64,000 bases of DNA from Tethya wilhelma (Eukaryota > Porifera > Demospongiae > Tethyida > Tethyidae). The position numbers and the translations under genes were made by a program. The notes beneath the pieces are model-generated. The model saw only the letters and a program-made list of their open reading frames with translations, ran no database searches and had not been told where the DNA came from. Shown here one piece after another: positions 32,669 to 45,652 of this stretch. How positions within the stretch are numbered: position 1 is the first letter of the stretch; each line of letters starts with the position of its first letter. The stretch lies in NCBI GenBank assembly GCA_964030475.1, contig CAXIPT010000002.1:17660790-17724789 (forward strand). Direction: 5' to 3'.

Positions 32669-35600
32669 TCAAGTAGAGTTCAGAAATACACTATCTGAGA
32701 TTTGGCTAGTTCTGCATCTGGCTTCCTGTGGTCCATTGCTAGCTCCTCTGTTCTTTTTCACGACAACATCACCATCCAACCACTGATCGAGATTTCTAGC
32801 GCCAAAACACTTCAGCTGATAGCTGCGGTACGTCCTGTAAAGTTGCTTTGCTACACGTAGAGTAGAATCAATGTTCTGTGTTCCAGCTTGTGCATTTAGC
32901 AGGACAGAGAGTCCGACAAAATCAGTTGTCCTGCGCATGATCTCATGACGATTTTGCACCAGTATTGCAAGGCAAACAAACAGAGGGAAGCAGTCAGAGA
33001 CGGGGACACCTAGGGACTTCTCCCGAGAGACACGAGGAGCAGATTGCTCCGTGGAAACAAGTTGAGAAATGATGAGACTAATATCAGAGTTGGCCCTTGA
33101 ATGACCTCTCTGCCTGTGTCCAGAGACGTACTCCTCATGTTCATCTTGGCTGACGTTACCCTCTTGCTGTAGGTGATGGGTGGAGTGGGCATTGGAGCTG
33201 GGAACAGAGGAGGCCAGCTGCTCCATTGTGTCAAAGAAAGCGACAGGAGTAACTCGTGAGCTGCCAGACACCAAGTCTTCATCATAGGGACTATAGGGAC
33301 TGCTCCTGTTAATTTCAACAGGAACTGATACCTTCCGATGGCCTGAACGAGGCGAGGATTCGGTCTGTACGCGGTCATTACCGGGAGTAACAGAAAATGG
33401 GAGACTGCTCTCAGCAAAGTGTTCGATTGTCAACCTCCCTCCTTGCTGAACTACTCTACTCTTTGTGGACATTGTCTTCTTTCTTACTGGCTCATCTCTG
33501 GCAGTAGCAATGTGTCCATTCATCACCAGCTCACGGGATGATGCAGAGGAACTGAGAGCTGTTTGATAGACACTACTGTCAGAAGGCCCATTGGAAGTGG
33601 ACGATTTCTTTTTCTCCCTAACATTGGTACTGACGTGCCCATTTGAGAGTTCATCTTGCACTGAAGGTGCCGTGCTAGGAGCAGACTGATAGACACTGCT
33701 GTCCGATTGAACAGGCCCCGTGAGCTTATACTGGGCAGGCACTGGAGTTTCACTCTCGGAGGGGGTCTGATGATCAGCTAGTTGTTGTGTGGGTGTCTTG
33801 AAGTCCGGTTCGGGAGAAGCTGAATCAGAGGTTGTTCCATTCTGCTCAACCTTGACTTCCAAAGTATTGCCGTTACTGACAGCTTGTGTCTTTGCAAGAG
33901 GTGTGACTCCACTCAACGGACTCCTTGATCTACTGGCTTGTCCGTTGTCAATACTCTCCAGCAACTGTGACGTCCCGTTGCTACTCGAGATGCTGCTCAT
34001 GTCAGACATTTCGGTTGGATGCTTAAACGTGTGTTTTGAGAGCTGCTTAGCAGGCACCTTGTTGCTCTGACTGAAGCTGTCGTACAGCTCACTCTCAGAG
34101 TGGGAATAAGCAACGCTCGAATTGGTGTTTGCTGCTTCATTCTCAGACGCATCGTGACCACTGGTGATCTGTCCATCGCTCTGGGAAGACATCAGTGAGC
34201 TGGGATCAGTGTACGATCGCGGTCTGGACTCTGCTGGTGGAGGAGACAGCTCGTGAGTGGGCTCTATGATGACTTCTGTCACTCCACGCACGCTGGCTTG
34301 AGTGCGAGAATAAGGAGTGGTACCAGAAGCAGAACCATCACTCTGATTGATACTAATTGGAGGAGAGGGCTCGTTAATGGTGGGCTGTTGGGGTGCCGAA
34401 TGTGGACGAGGCTTTTCAAAGCTATCCCCCACAGTGGGGCTCTGAGAAACAAGAGAGGTATTCCTAGAGTAGCCAGGACGATACTCTATGGAGTAGCCGT
34501 CAGAGATGGTGTTATGACGAAGAGGCTCGGCAGAATAAGCACACTCGATCTCACCAAACACTTGCTGGAGATCATCTTTCGAGCAGTACGTCATAAAGTG
34601 TGCCCACTCCGAGTATCGCAGATCAGACGAGTGAGGAATCTTATCCTTCATGCACGCAACACCTGCCCACACGGCCTCGAGGAGATGAAAGGAATCTTCG
34701 AAGGAGAACTCCCTACGACATTCAATGAGCACCATGCCAAAGAAGAGTGCAAATGCATCCTCCTCGATGGTGTTGGTGAGGTAGTGAAAGAGCTGTGGAT
34801 CCAGGACTTCACACAGGTGTCTCAGACGTTCCAGCTTGTTTAGCGTGCCCTCACACCACAGCCCAAAGTGATCCTTGATCCTCTCCACCATGGCAGAGAA
34901 ACAAATGTAGGCATCGGCTTCACGTTTCATCACGTAGAGTATGGGACTAAGGAGATCGGTCATGCCTTGCGTGTAGGAGAGACCTTCGTGCTCCAGAGTG
35001 TAGATAGTGATGATGTTCACCAGCTTCTGAATGTTGTCACCCTCCGTGATCTCGACGCTACCAGTTCTCATCTCCGTGGCATAGAAGGGATGGTTGGGAT
35101 CTGTGCGTACCGCGTCACGTTGGGCAGCCTCCAAGATGTGATCCACCTGGGGGTTGGTGTTGCCTCGTTGCTTCACTTGCCATTTACCTTCAGGAGAAGA
35201 GTAGGATGGATCCAATAAAGTATACATTTTCAGTATTTGTAAACCATACCAAACAAAATCAAAACATAAACGAATACACATTAATGATACTTGATACTCA
35301 GTGTATGTTATGAGAGCTAGTATGGAAAACTTCCCCAACAATTAACTCAATAACATTATGTGTACCAGTGTACGATTGTGTGGTTGTGGTGTCGTACCTT
35401 TGAGGGAGTCGTAGACCCTCCTCAGTCGTTCGATGTAGTCCTCCCTCTCCCTGCGAGACTTCAGGTTGGGATGATACACTCCCACCAAGTGCATCCACAC
35501 ACCTTTCCGTAGCTCTTGCTTCACCTTGGTGTCCCTCTCAAATATGCACCGACACAACTCCATGATGTTGTCCGGTTCAAGGTTCTTGGTGGGCAGAAAC

Positions 35601-36436
35601 ACAGTCATGTCGACAAATTTCAACTCACGTTTGAGAATCCCTGCATTGTCATGTACAATTTTGTCAAGCTTGTACAGATAAATCATACATTTTGTGTATG
35701 TATACATCCTATATATACTCTCAATGTCACGTGTTCTACTAAAAGCGTGTTTGTGTGTAGCTACAATGTACGTGATTGTGTGATCGTAACATCCCACCTA
35801 GTGGTACAATGGAAGCAACACAATGCTGCAGTGAATGGAGACATGACCTCTCTAGATAACAAAGACTCACTTGAAACACAACTCGAGTCACGGACGCCAA
35901 AGAACCGGTACTGATCCACGAGGACTTTCACTCGAGGAGCAGAGTAATCGTGAAGGATGGCCGACCAAGTCTGGTCACAAACCAGCGGCACAACTCCTAC
36001 CACTTCACTTCGGTGGCCATTCACTCTCAACAGAGTCCTATCACACACGGCTTGAAGTAGCAATCTCGTTCCATGACCCGCTCTGCAAAAGATAGTTGTA
36101 TACAGAAAGTAAAAGGTTGCAAATTATTTGTTTTTGAAACATACTGTAACAATAGGTGCTCTTCCAAGTATTCATGCAGATCACCAACTTTGACTTGCTG
36201 CTGGTTTCTGCGCACTTCAAGATTAGGAACTTCACGTTTCAGCAAACCATACTACAGACGTCAGAGAAGCGCACTCACTACACAAAATTATACACACACA
36301 CACTTGCTTGCTCCTTTCGTACCTTTTTCCTTACGTGCACGTCAAAAACTAGTGTTAGCGTTTCGTGTGATTCATTCTCTTCATTCCACCTGTGATAGTC
36401 CACTTCATCTTCTCTTGTCTCATCGTGTAAGGCCAT
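32669..36436 (-). CDS. TBC1D25: TBC1D25-like Rab GTPase-activating protein
   Basis: Start at 36434-36436 (MALHDETREDEVDYH), several short 5' exons, then a large last exon 32669-35187. The N-terminal exons encode a probable PB1-like region (LTLVFDVHVRKK ... EVVGVVPLVCDQTWSAILHDY). The TBC domain follows: LRKGVWMHLVGVYHP, the arginine-finger motif QRDAVRTDPNHPFYA and the glutamine-finger motif YTQGMTDL. A disordered Ser/Pro stretch of some 450 residues precedes the conserved end (DCFPLFVCLAILVQNRHEIMR), which matches TBC1D25/OATL1. TBC proteins speed GTP hydrolysis by Rabs; TBC1D25 acts in autophagosome-lysosome fusion. The inserted disordered region is longer than in the human protein as I recall it. 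Confidence 0.83.
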
Positions 36437-36651
36437 GACGGGGCGGCTGGCTGGCTTGCTGTTTGTCACTCACTCGCTACGCTTGCATGTGCATCTTTCA
36501 TTATTCATAAATTGGCGAGACATGTGACCACTACAGCCACACCTCTTTTAATTTCTACGTCTGTCACATTCCCAATTCACGTACTGTTTCTGTGACAACA
36601 AATAGCCTGCAGCACACACTTGGTGCGCTTTAATAAGAATTTGTCATAACA
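36437..36651. promoter_or_regulatory. Divergent promoter, TBC1D25 / coiled-coil gene
   Basis: 215 bp between start codons on opposite strands, so this is most likely a shared bidirectional promoter. Confidence 0.5.
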
Positions 36652-37581
36652 ATGGATCAAGAGGAAGCTATTTCTGAAGAAAGGAGCTGTTTAACCCTAA
36701 CCAATGTCGAGCCATGTGTAAACAAAGCGGTAGCTCATTTGGAGCAGCTCAAGAGAAGATTGTCTGAGAAGCCTGCAGTCTCTACTTCTGTTGTCATGCC
36801 TGAATCTCTTGTGAAAGTGCCTCCAACTAATTATTCCAGGAGTGCAACTCCTAAGCCCATCCTTGTAACAAGGGGAGGAGATGTATCCTCTAGTCCACAC
36901 AGCTCAAAATTAATGATTGAAGGAGTCGCAACAGGTATCCCCATAGCCAAAGACACTCAAATGAAACGAACGGTACGAACTTAAATGCAGTGTGGAGTCA
37001 TGGTAGTCAGGCCATTGATTTTAATTCAGGTTGTAGGGTTGCAGTGTGATTGGCTTGAAGCTGATGATATCATCAATGGTGCTCTTCGTCTGGTGACTCG
37101 TCTTGAAGAGGATAGACAGGAGACGTTGGAGAGACTTGACAATGAAAAGGTCAGAGTTCAACGGCTAGGAGAGAACTTGGACAAAGAGTGTGAGAAAAGA
37201 CTGCATCTATTGCCCAAGGTTGTACAGAAAGGTACACACTCAATCTTAAGATGTCTCTGTAGTGTTGCAAATCTTTCTCTCTTTTTTTCTCTTCTTCTCT
37301 TCCCCAGAACATGAAGATTGTCTGAGAGATTTGATAGAGTTAAAATGGCATGTTGCCTACGAGGGTAGAATGCTAGCCAGGATTGAGGATGACTTTAGAA
37401 TAACAAGTAAATATAGTAACTAGTAAACCATGTGGCAGACTGGTGCCCAGGTGATAATCCCTTTCATTTAACTTTTCAGATGAAAAGAATGAAAAAATGA
37501 AGAGTGAAGTGGCCGATCTGACAAATTCCTGGTACTTTAAAAATAGTTTCTGAGATGAAGCAATTGCACACACATGCACGT

Positions 37582-37670
<89 letters not shown>

Positions 37671-40600
37671 NCATGATGCAACATGAACACAGTCCATTAC
37701 TAGAAGAGAAATTGGTGCTTGAAAATGACCACATGTCTAAAATAGCTCAGGAGCAACAAAAGACTTCAGACCAGCTGAACAGAAATAGGCACACTTTGAT
37801 GCAGACTGAAGATAAGGCTCAGAAAGCACATCAACGAGCCAATGCTGAAAGACAACAAATGACAAACATCCTCGATGAGATCAGATTGAAACTAGTCGCA
37901 ACTACGTAAGCTTCATAAAACCCTTGACTTACCAAACATTGCATCGCATCATTTGCTTGTTGACTGACTGTTGTAGCAACCAACTCAAGGAGGGCCAGGC
38001 TGAGACTGTTACTATATCACAGGCAATGAAGGATCGCCACAGCAAGATTGCAGAAAATAGAGCCCAAATGAAAGAATTAGGTAGGATTCGTATCTACAAA
38101 CAGTGAGTGATACTATCATTTAACAGCTTGTCTTTTTCTTCCTTACATGTAGAGAAACAGCACAGTGAGAGTAAGATGGACCAGAGGGAGGTTCAGGCAC
38201 GTGTTGACACCCTTCATGCTGAACACAGCAGCATGGAGAAGAACCATCGCTTATTGGAAATCAAGATCCACAAACTCCAGACGAAAAAGAAAGATGAGGT
38301 GTTTATAAATGCACCCATGTAGCTAGTATCTATCCTTGAAAGTACAGTATTGGTCACAGCTGATCTATATGTACTTATCTCACAGCATGGGACTCTTGAT
38401 GCACAGCACACTGTGTTGCTGGCAGCCATGCAACAGGAGAGTGGTAAACTGAGGTCAACGAGAGACAGAAATGATGAACTGGAGCAAGAGAATGACAGCC
38501 TCCAAGAGAGAATTACCTCGTGGTATGTGGATAGGATGGCTATATTACAGTACATTGAGGATTTCATTCAAATTGTTTGCATTGTGCTTCTTGTAGTAAG
38601 AAACAGACTCAAGATGATGACAGATCGATTCAGAGAGCTCGAAAAGAACTTGTCAGACTAGACCAACAAATGAGCGTATCTGTAACACAGTTCAACAAGG
38701 TGACATACTACTCGACCACCACCTTGGTGTTATGGAGCACTAGCTAAATGGTTTGTTTCTTGTGATCAATGTTTTCAGGTTCGTGAAGACCACGCCACCA
38801 CATCTGAAGAGTTAAAGTCGGAAGAGGCCAAATCTGGCAGTGTGGAGCACTCTCTCAAATCAAATATTGAAATCTTGAACCACCAGTTGAAGGATCAGGG
38901 CAGAACCAAGCTAACATATGAGGTAATGTTGGAGTGCATTGCATCCATACATAGGCTATAATAGATGTAATTGTACGTAGGGTAAGATACAAGCTACTGC
39001 TGCTGATTTGGAGAAGGTCAGAGCTGAGTGCAAGAGAACTGCTGATAAGGCTCGAAAGGCTGCTCTCGATGCTGAAAAACTTAGTCAGGAACAGACCAAT
39101 ATTGTAAGCAAAAAATGCTGTTAATATCAGATTACTGAAGAGCACACACCCATGTCATTGCTGCTGTAGGTGACAAAACTTGAGGAAAACCACGGAGGTA
39201 ATGATGAAACCTTGACATCTCTTCGATCACGGTTAGCTGACGTGGAGAGTGAGCATGCAAGCACTGAGAGAGAGATGAGAGAGAGGATTGCTGTCCTCAC
39301 ACCAAGAGAGCAGCAACTGAGGGTAATGAAGTAGTCACCACTTGTATAGCCTGTATTTCACCTGATGCTGATTGACCATGCAGGCTGAAGTCCAAGAGAA
39401 AGTCTCAACTGTTGAAACTGTCAGCGAGAGAATTAAAGTTTTGGAGAGAAAAGTAGAGGTATGTCATTGTGTGTGTTAATCTGCTAAAGAAATTCACAAT
39501 AATCATTATATATGCAGGACATAGTCAAGTCGACTGCCATGCTTGTGAAGATGGAAGGTGTCACTACTGCATCGATTGAGCAACTTGGGTGAGGAACTAG
39601 TACTGATACTTATGTGATGATTCGTAGCTAATGTTACTAATGTGTTGATGATCAGCTCCAAGTTAAGTCTGGTGAAGGATCACTTGGCCAGTGAGAAGAA
39701 AGAGGAAGAGAGTTGGAGGGTAGAGCTTAGAGAAATAGCAGGTGAACACATTGTCAGAGTCTGAGCACTGTACTAGCATAGACATATGACATTGTATGTC
39801 TAGATACTGTATGTCCATAATATCACTAGTACTGTGTTTTGCTGTCCACTGTAATAGATTTTTCAAGCGATGCTAAGGACAAGCATCAGAATTATCTGAA
39901 AGAACGTTCTGAGCTCCTTGAAAAGTATAAGGTAATCCTGGTTGTTAGTTGCAATAATTACTGTAAGTCGAATTATCTGTGTGTATGTATTGTGTACTAG
40001 TTGGAGCTTCATAAAGCGTTATCCAATAACACTTCACTGTCTGACCACTACCGCCATCTCCAAAGTCAGTTTCTAGAAGCTAAAAAGCTAGCTCTTATGG
40101 TCCTGGAGAAGAAACTAGACAAAGAAGCATCTCTTCGAGATCACAAACAGGTACTGTATAGTGGGAAAAATTTGCGGTGTCTAACTTTTGCGGATGTCTC
40201 TCGTCAAACATTTCTGCATTTTAACTTTCATGGATGAGTTGTGCAATGCCCATACAGTATATATTGCAGAGAATTTTGTGGATTAAAAATTTCATGGATG
40301 GATCATAATCGCGAAAACCGTGAAAGTTAAACCCCGCAAAACTTTCCTGCTATATATATGGTAATTTCCTCGTGCAACTTGTCAATAAGCAAACAATGCA
40401 ACATGAAAATCACCACTGCTTCTTCTGTGTGTTCACCAAAGATACATGATACTTCCTTATGCGTTCATTCTTGCTCTTGTAATTGTAACTGCAGTTATTG
40501 GCCTTCCAGTCTTGTATGTATTCCACAATGAAGGCCTACTATGAACACAGAGGTATTGTTTGCCGAAGAGACTTAACACAGTCTTACGACCAATCCAAGG

Positions 40601-40689
40601 AAAACATGCATCAGCTGGAATCACTGAGAAAACAGTTTAAGACTGTTATAAGTATAATGGAAGAGTTCCTAAATAGAGAACAATTATAA
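36652..40689 (+). CDS. Long coiled-coil protein (possibly CCDC178-like)
   Basis: Many small exons from ATG 36652 to TAA 40687-40689, about 800 residues. After a low-complexity start of some 120 residues almost everything is heptad-like and rich in E, K, Q and L (VTRLEEDRQETLERLDNEK, NDELEQENDSLQERI, EKVSTVETVSERIKVLE). The C-terminus (MKAYYEHRGIVCRRDL ... FKTVISIMEEFLNREQL) is less repetitive and may identify the family. CCDC178 is a guess from that end and from overall design; other ciliary or centrosomal coiled-coil proteins are possible. Introns include a CA microsatellite with one unresolved base (37671) and a MITE-like element. Confidence 0.6.
37586..37671. repeat. (CA)n microsatellite with one N
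   Basis: About 85 bp of CA ending in an N at 37671, so its true length is unknown. It lies close to an exon of the coiled-coil gene. Confidence 0.95.
40152..40363. mobile_element. MITE-like inverted-repeat element 2
   Basis: Left end TACTGTATAGTGGGAAAAAT with TTTGCGG following; the right end is its inverse (CCCCGCAAAACTTTCCTGCTATA). The interior repeats AACTTT and GCGG words. It lies in the last intron of the coiled-coil gene. Confidence 0.65.
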
Positions 40690-40781
40690 TGTCAATTGAA
40701 TGCTGAACAATAATTATAGTTGACCGATGCATTGTCACTGAATAATGTAAAAAAAAAATACTAAACTATTTCCACATCTTT
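40690..40781. other. Convergent 3' ends
   Basis: Only 92 bp separate the stop codons of the coiled-coil gene and the glycosyltransferase gene. It includes an A-tract. Confidence 0.5.
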
Positions 40782-41876
40782 CTACCAAGGTATTTTATAA
40801 TCATAAATATATTTCATCATTTCTCCCATTGAACTGTCACTCTCTAATAGCTTAGTACCTTGTGGTAACATTTTCTCTCTTAGGTAGTAATGAGCTGCAG
40901 TTTTTGTCCTCCAGTGAGGAACCCCGTTGTGTTTTAACCACTGTGTTTTAGCCTCTCCTGCGTTTGGATGAGTGCACATCGTATCCTCAAGATGAACATT
41001 GTAACACACTGATTGATCTTTTGTTAATATGTCCAATGGTACAAATGCTGCGTTGTGCAGCCACAAACGGGGAATATAGTTGTCGTGATAGCCATCCCGC
41101 CAACGCCGAACCAAAGAGGAGTTCTTGATGCACGAGAGAAGGCCGAGGTTTGGAATTTCACCTTCTTGAGCGATGACACACTCCGAGTTTCTCTGTTCCT
41201 CTTTCAGCCTCGTACCGTTAATGATAACCACATCAAAGTCAGTCACCAGACCACCATACTCCAGCACCTGACTGACCTTGATATAGTCGGCTGCGTGTTG
41301 GATAAAGCTCACACCCTTCCCATTCAGACGTGTTTTTCGTTCAACCTTGTTTACGACAACTGTCGTTCCCTCCCACTCTTTTGATAGATCAAAATACTTG
41401 CCGTGGACATTCACATTGGAATGAATCATTATTCTCTCCGGTCTGAGGAATTTGTAAGCTGACATCATTGACAAGTAATCTCTAAAGCTGAGCTCCACAC
41501 CACCACCACCACCACCACTTGATGCTAGCTTCACGTAGTGTACTATGGATGGATGGTGGTACACCGTCTCTGATCTCCATGTTCTGTAGTCATGCAACTT
41601 TCTAGTGATACACCCAGGATTGATATAAGAAGAAGTATCATTGAAAACAGGCCGAGAGAATGAAGGAGTTAGAGTAGTAGCACCGGGCAGCTGTTCTTGG
41701 GTGTTCGGCTTCTCTTCGATCAGTTGCTCCAAGTTGCTGGTGTAAATCTTTGATTCTGAAGACGATACTGCCACTGGATTAACCGCAGGACCTCGATATT
41801 GAGCGTGATAGATCACTAGCAGTGCAACAGCCAGTCCACCAATGAGCAGAATCTTCTTCACCAAACTCGAATTCAT
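40782..41876 (-). CDS. Type II membrane glycosyltransferase with DXD motif
   Basis: A single exon of 364 codons. A short cytosolic start (MNSSLVKK) is followed by a signal-anchor helix (ILLIGGLAVALLVIYHA) and a stem, as in Golgi glycosyltransferases. The catalytic part has YIKVSQVLEYGGLVTDFDVV, where the YGG-x-DxD pattern is that of the Gly_transf_sug/GT32 and A4GALT-like group that uses nucleotide sugars with Mn2+. HNAAFVPL and the C-terminal HYYLRE segment agree with that group. Acceptor and sugar cannot be told. It has no intron, unlike nearly all neighbours. Confidence 0.72.
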   Translation of the reverse strand: MNSSLVKKILLIGGLAVALLVIYHAQYRGPAVNPVAVSSSESKIYTSNLEQLIEEKPNTQEQLPGATTLTPSFSRPVFNDTSSYINPGCITRKLHDYRTWRSETVYHHPSIVHYVKLASSGGGGGGVELSFRDYLSMMSAYKFLRPERIMIHSNVNVHGKYFDLSKEWEGTTVVVNKVERKTRLNGKGVSFIQHAADYIKVSQVLEYGGLVTDFDVVIINGTRLKEEQRNSECVIAQEGEIPNLGLLSCIKNSSLVRRWRDGYHDNYIPRLWLHNAAFVPLDILTKDQSVCYNVHLEDTMCTHPNAGEAKTQWLKHNGVPHWRTKTAAHYYLREKMLPQGTKLLESDSSMGEMMKYIYDYKIPW

Positions 41877-42045
41877 TGAATGTTTATTCGAGTTGCAAAT
41901 TATTGGGGTTAGTTCTAATTATAGCGCCGCCCCCGTCGACCAGCATGATACTGTGCATGTTGAATATACACTTGTACATGCACTACATAATTAAGCCTCG
42001 GCGCGTGCGTAGCACGTGCAGAGGATTATGGTAGTCGTTTTGTCC

Positions 42046-42084
<39 letters not shown>

Positions 42085-42793
42085 CCATCGAAATCTCAAG
42101 AAAGGCAGCTCTAGCGATAAAATTGATGGCACTTACGTTCATAAATCTGAATGATCTTGTAAAATTACATTTTTTGCTGCCCAAAACGCTGTTGTTGCTG
42201 AGATTTGAGGCTTTTGTGCTCTTTTTAGCGCTTAGCTTCGAGGCCACGCCTATTGATTTAGTGTGCGTTATTTAGAATTTGTGTTAAATTCAGTGATGGT
42301 GATATTCAGGGTTCCTTGGAAAGACAAACAAGCGTTGGTAATGCGTGAATTTTAGAATCAGTTTCTTGATACTGAGGCTGAGTACTTATTAATCTATTCA
42401 ATCATACACTCTTTTTCATTGCATACGTGTATAAGTGCATTAGCTAGCTAAGTGTGCCGAGGCTTGTGCACCAGCAGTGCCTTCATTCTAAATGTAATAC
42501 CACAGCAGCTATAGATAAGTATCAGCATCAAAAATATTACTGCGTGTTCAAGACGAAAGTTGATTGATCCCCGAATTATTATGATTGCATAATAATTAAT
42601 AATATTGATCACAATCAATTATACACATACATACAGTGACACACAACACACACGTGCATGAACACAGTACACAGAACACACATTGAACATTGACCAACAA
42701 ACAGATAATTAAAAAATTATGATTGGCAGTTCCATTATGATTTTATTTCAATAATGCCTGGGTTTAAAAAAACAAACAAAAACACTTCATTCA
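41877..42793. other. Intergenic with a repeat element
   Basis: No gene seen. Most of it is the 41993-42465 element; the rest is AT-rich. Confidence 0.5.
41993..42465. mobile_element. Candidate MITE with 10-bp terminal inverted repeats
   Basis: Ends AAGCCTCGGC and GCCGAGGCTT are perfect inverses. The interior has a GTCT tetranucleotide run (about 42045-42083) and an open minus-strand frame of 73 codons that I take as non-genic. No clear target-site duplication was found. Confidence 0.5.
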
Positions 42794-43644
42794 TTAAAAT
42801 AACCCGACCCTCTTCTTGAGGTCCGTCTGTTTCCACAAAGGAGCAGAATCAAACTGTTCCCTAGTCACTCTGAATACTCTCTGGAAATATAAACAAAACA
42901 ACATCAGGATGATTACCACAACCAAAATCATGCAATGATGAAGGTATACAGATTCCGCATATTATACCTTGAAGTCTTCGTCACTGAGGTAGGTCTCCAG
43001 CTTGGAAGGGTCCACACCTTCGGGCACTGGTCTCTTCCTCAGCTCCTCTACTGTGAACCTCGTTCTACTGTACTTGGCTAGTTCATCTTCAATGTCCACT
43101 CTTCTTGACATTGGCTTGGTAACACCCTTGATATGGTGGAAACCATGGACCGAAAGGGGTCATGAAAATACCTGGATATTGATAGCCAAAACATACGGTG
43201 CCTACCTTGCAGTTGATTTCAAGGACTGTTTGACTGACTTCCCAAAACGGGAAGACATTGATGAACTTCTCATGTTCTGTTCCTGCAGTCACCATATACG
43301 CTCTCGGGGTTCTGATACGATTACAAGCTGCACAAATGAAACACAATCACTTACACATGTAGGAACACATTATTGTGTAGTGTGAATGAATTAAATACAG
43401 CTGTACATATCCACTACAAGTACAATGTACAAGTTGAGAAAAGACAGTGGCGATGTTAGGACAAAATGCTACACCGTACCTTTTACGTAGTGTTGTGCAG
43501 TCTCCAGGGCTAGCTTCTTGTCCCGTAGCCATCTTGCATGTGCACTACCTGTTGTTGCATTGTGCTCCTTCAATAGTTTGTTCTTCTCCTGGGGCCACCA
43601 TCCCAGCCACACGTACACTTCATAGTGGGCATCCAATAGGAAGA

Positions 43645-43701
<57 letters not shown>

Positions 43702-45594
43702 TACAGTAAACCCTGCTCCTGACACTAAAGATTGTGTCTGCACAGGTTGGCACCATTAAAGTATTGGAGAAACCAGAAATTGTTTTCCACACACACAGCA
43801 CACAACGTATGAAATGGAAACCATTTCAGCAATCTAGTACTCTAATTGGGAACTAACAATCCTCTCTTTGTTGTGACAATGCATCAAAGTGTCACTTGTA
43901 CTACTTAAGCCACAGACAGCACCAACACACAAACACAGTGATACACAATAAGGAACTAAATTATGCCTGCGTACCAGGTTGAACAACGGAGTAGATATCA
44001 CTCTGTAAGAAGGGGAAAGCTTCCGTGTCACCATTTCTTGTAGTACTGATCACCTCTGAAGCTACAAACTCTCCCGTGGTGCTGGTCAGCTCAAACAACC
44101 GAGGAGTGTAGTCGTGCAGTTTTGATTCTGCAAAATATAAAAGTTCACAACGTAAATAGAGACGCCAATGTATGGTGTCACCATAACCACAGTAATAATT
44201 GATCATTATACCATATTAAACTATTATTGCGGGTAAATTTGTCAGTGTTGATTCTAAACATCAAAATATAAAAGTTCACAACACAAACAGACAGTATCAC
44301 ACCCGATAGCAGGTAAATGTTATAAATTATAGCAAGAATTAAATTTCGTGAGTTGGCAAATTATTCTTCAAATTGCTAAATAGTTTTGCATGCAGGATTG
44401 AATTGCCAAATTTAAAATCGTCAATAACGCTAAAATGTGAATTCATGAAATTTACCCACTGTAAGGTTATGTACCTTTGGCCATTGATATGTAGTGTTTG
44501 TTGTCTCCAATGAGAGCACAGAAGTCATTGGGTTCCTCTCCTTCTTGCACTGGAATCAACTCCACCACACCCAGCCGATTTCTCAACAGTTTAGCAGCTT
44601 TAGACGAAGCTTTCTTCAGTGAATGAATGGACTTTGAACCTTGCCAGAGATACACCTTTTGGGCTGGGATGTGATAGAACACGAAGCAGCCTCTCGATCT
44701 GAGAAGAGAGCTGAGGGGTTTCTTCTCGTCCTCTGGAGTGATCTCTTGCAGACAAGCTTCACTCCTCACTTGAGTTCGTATGCAAAACACTCTACAGTGT
44801 CTGTCGGTACATTGGAGTGAGTTAGTTTCAGATCTACAAGAAAATAAGAAAAGTACAAAATGAACACACGTGTGATATTTTGAAAATCATGAGAATCGTA
44901 GACAGGAAATTTGTTTGCACTAGTTAGTAAGCTGACCTTCCTTTGAGGAGGATCATTCCTCCATTGAAGAGGTTCAGGAAGGCCGGTGGCTCCTTACTCT
45001 GGGTCACTCTCACTTGAGGCCCTCGTTCCTTGTCCAATTCCACAGTCATCAGAGCCGAGGCTCCCTTCTCATTCACTGTGGCACACTCACCTATAGACAG
45101 CCAATTGCACACATGTAAGGTAAGAATAGCTTTAGAACAAGCTCACTGATATAAATTATTAAGCTTCATAGATTGACACTTTGTATGTATATAATTATGT
45201 GTATGTTCTCTGCTCCAATGCACATGAGTTTTAGTAGCTCAGTGGTAAGAGCATTCAACTAGAATTCAAAAGACCCGTGTTTGAATCCCAGCTAGATCTC
45301 AAAAAATTTTCCCCATGAACTTCCATGTATCATGTTATGATGGGAATACCTTGCCAGAAGAAGTAGGCCACTTTGTCTCGTCCTCCTGACTCAAGTATCC
45401 TCCTGGTCTCGTCATCACTGTCAACATCGCTGCACTCTGAATCGGAGTCTTCTTTCTTTGCCTTCTTCACCTCTTCAGCTGTGGAAGCCTCTGGAGCTGC
45501 ATCTCTCTTGGCCTTGGCCAGCAGGGACTTCTGGTACTGACGATCACGAGCAAACATTCCCTGACCTGGGATTATCCCTTCGAGCTCTCTTACA

Positions 45595-45652
<58 letters not shown>

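Noticed and set aside
42026..42247. 73-codon minus frame as a small gene
   Set aside because: Lies inside a repeat with inverted ends and reads through a GTCT array.
45235..45300. Functional tRNA gene
   Set aside because: Good A and B boxes, but the stems do not close into an acceptor arm and the flanks match another repeat copy; classed as SINE.
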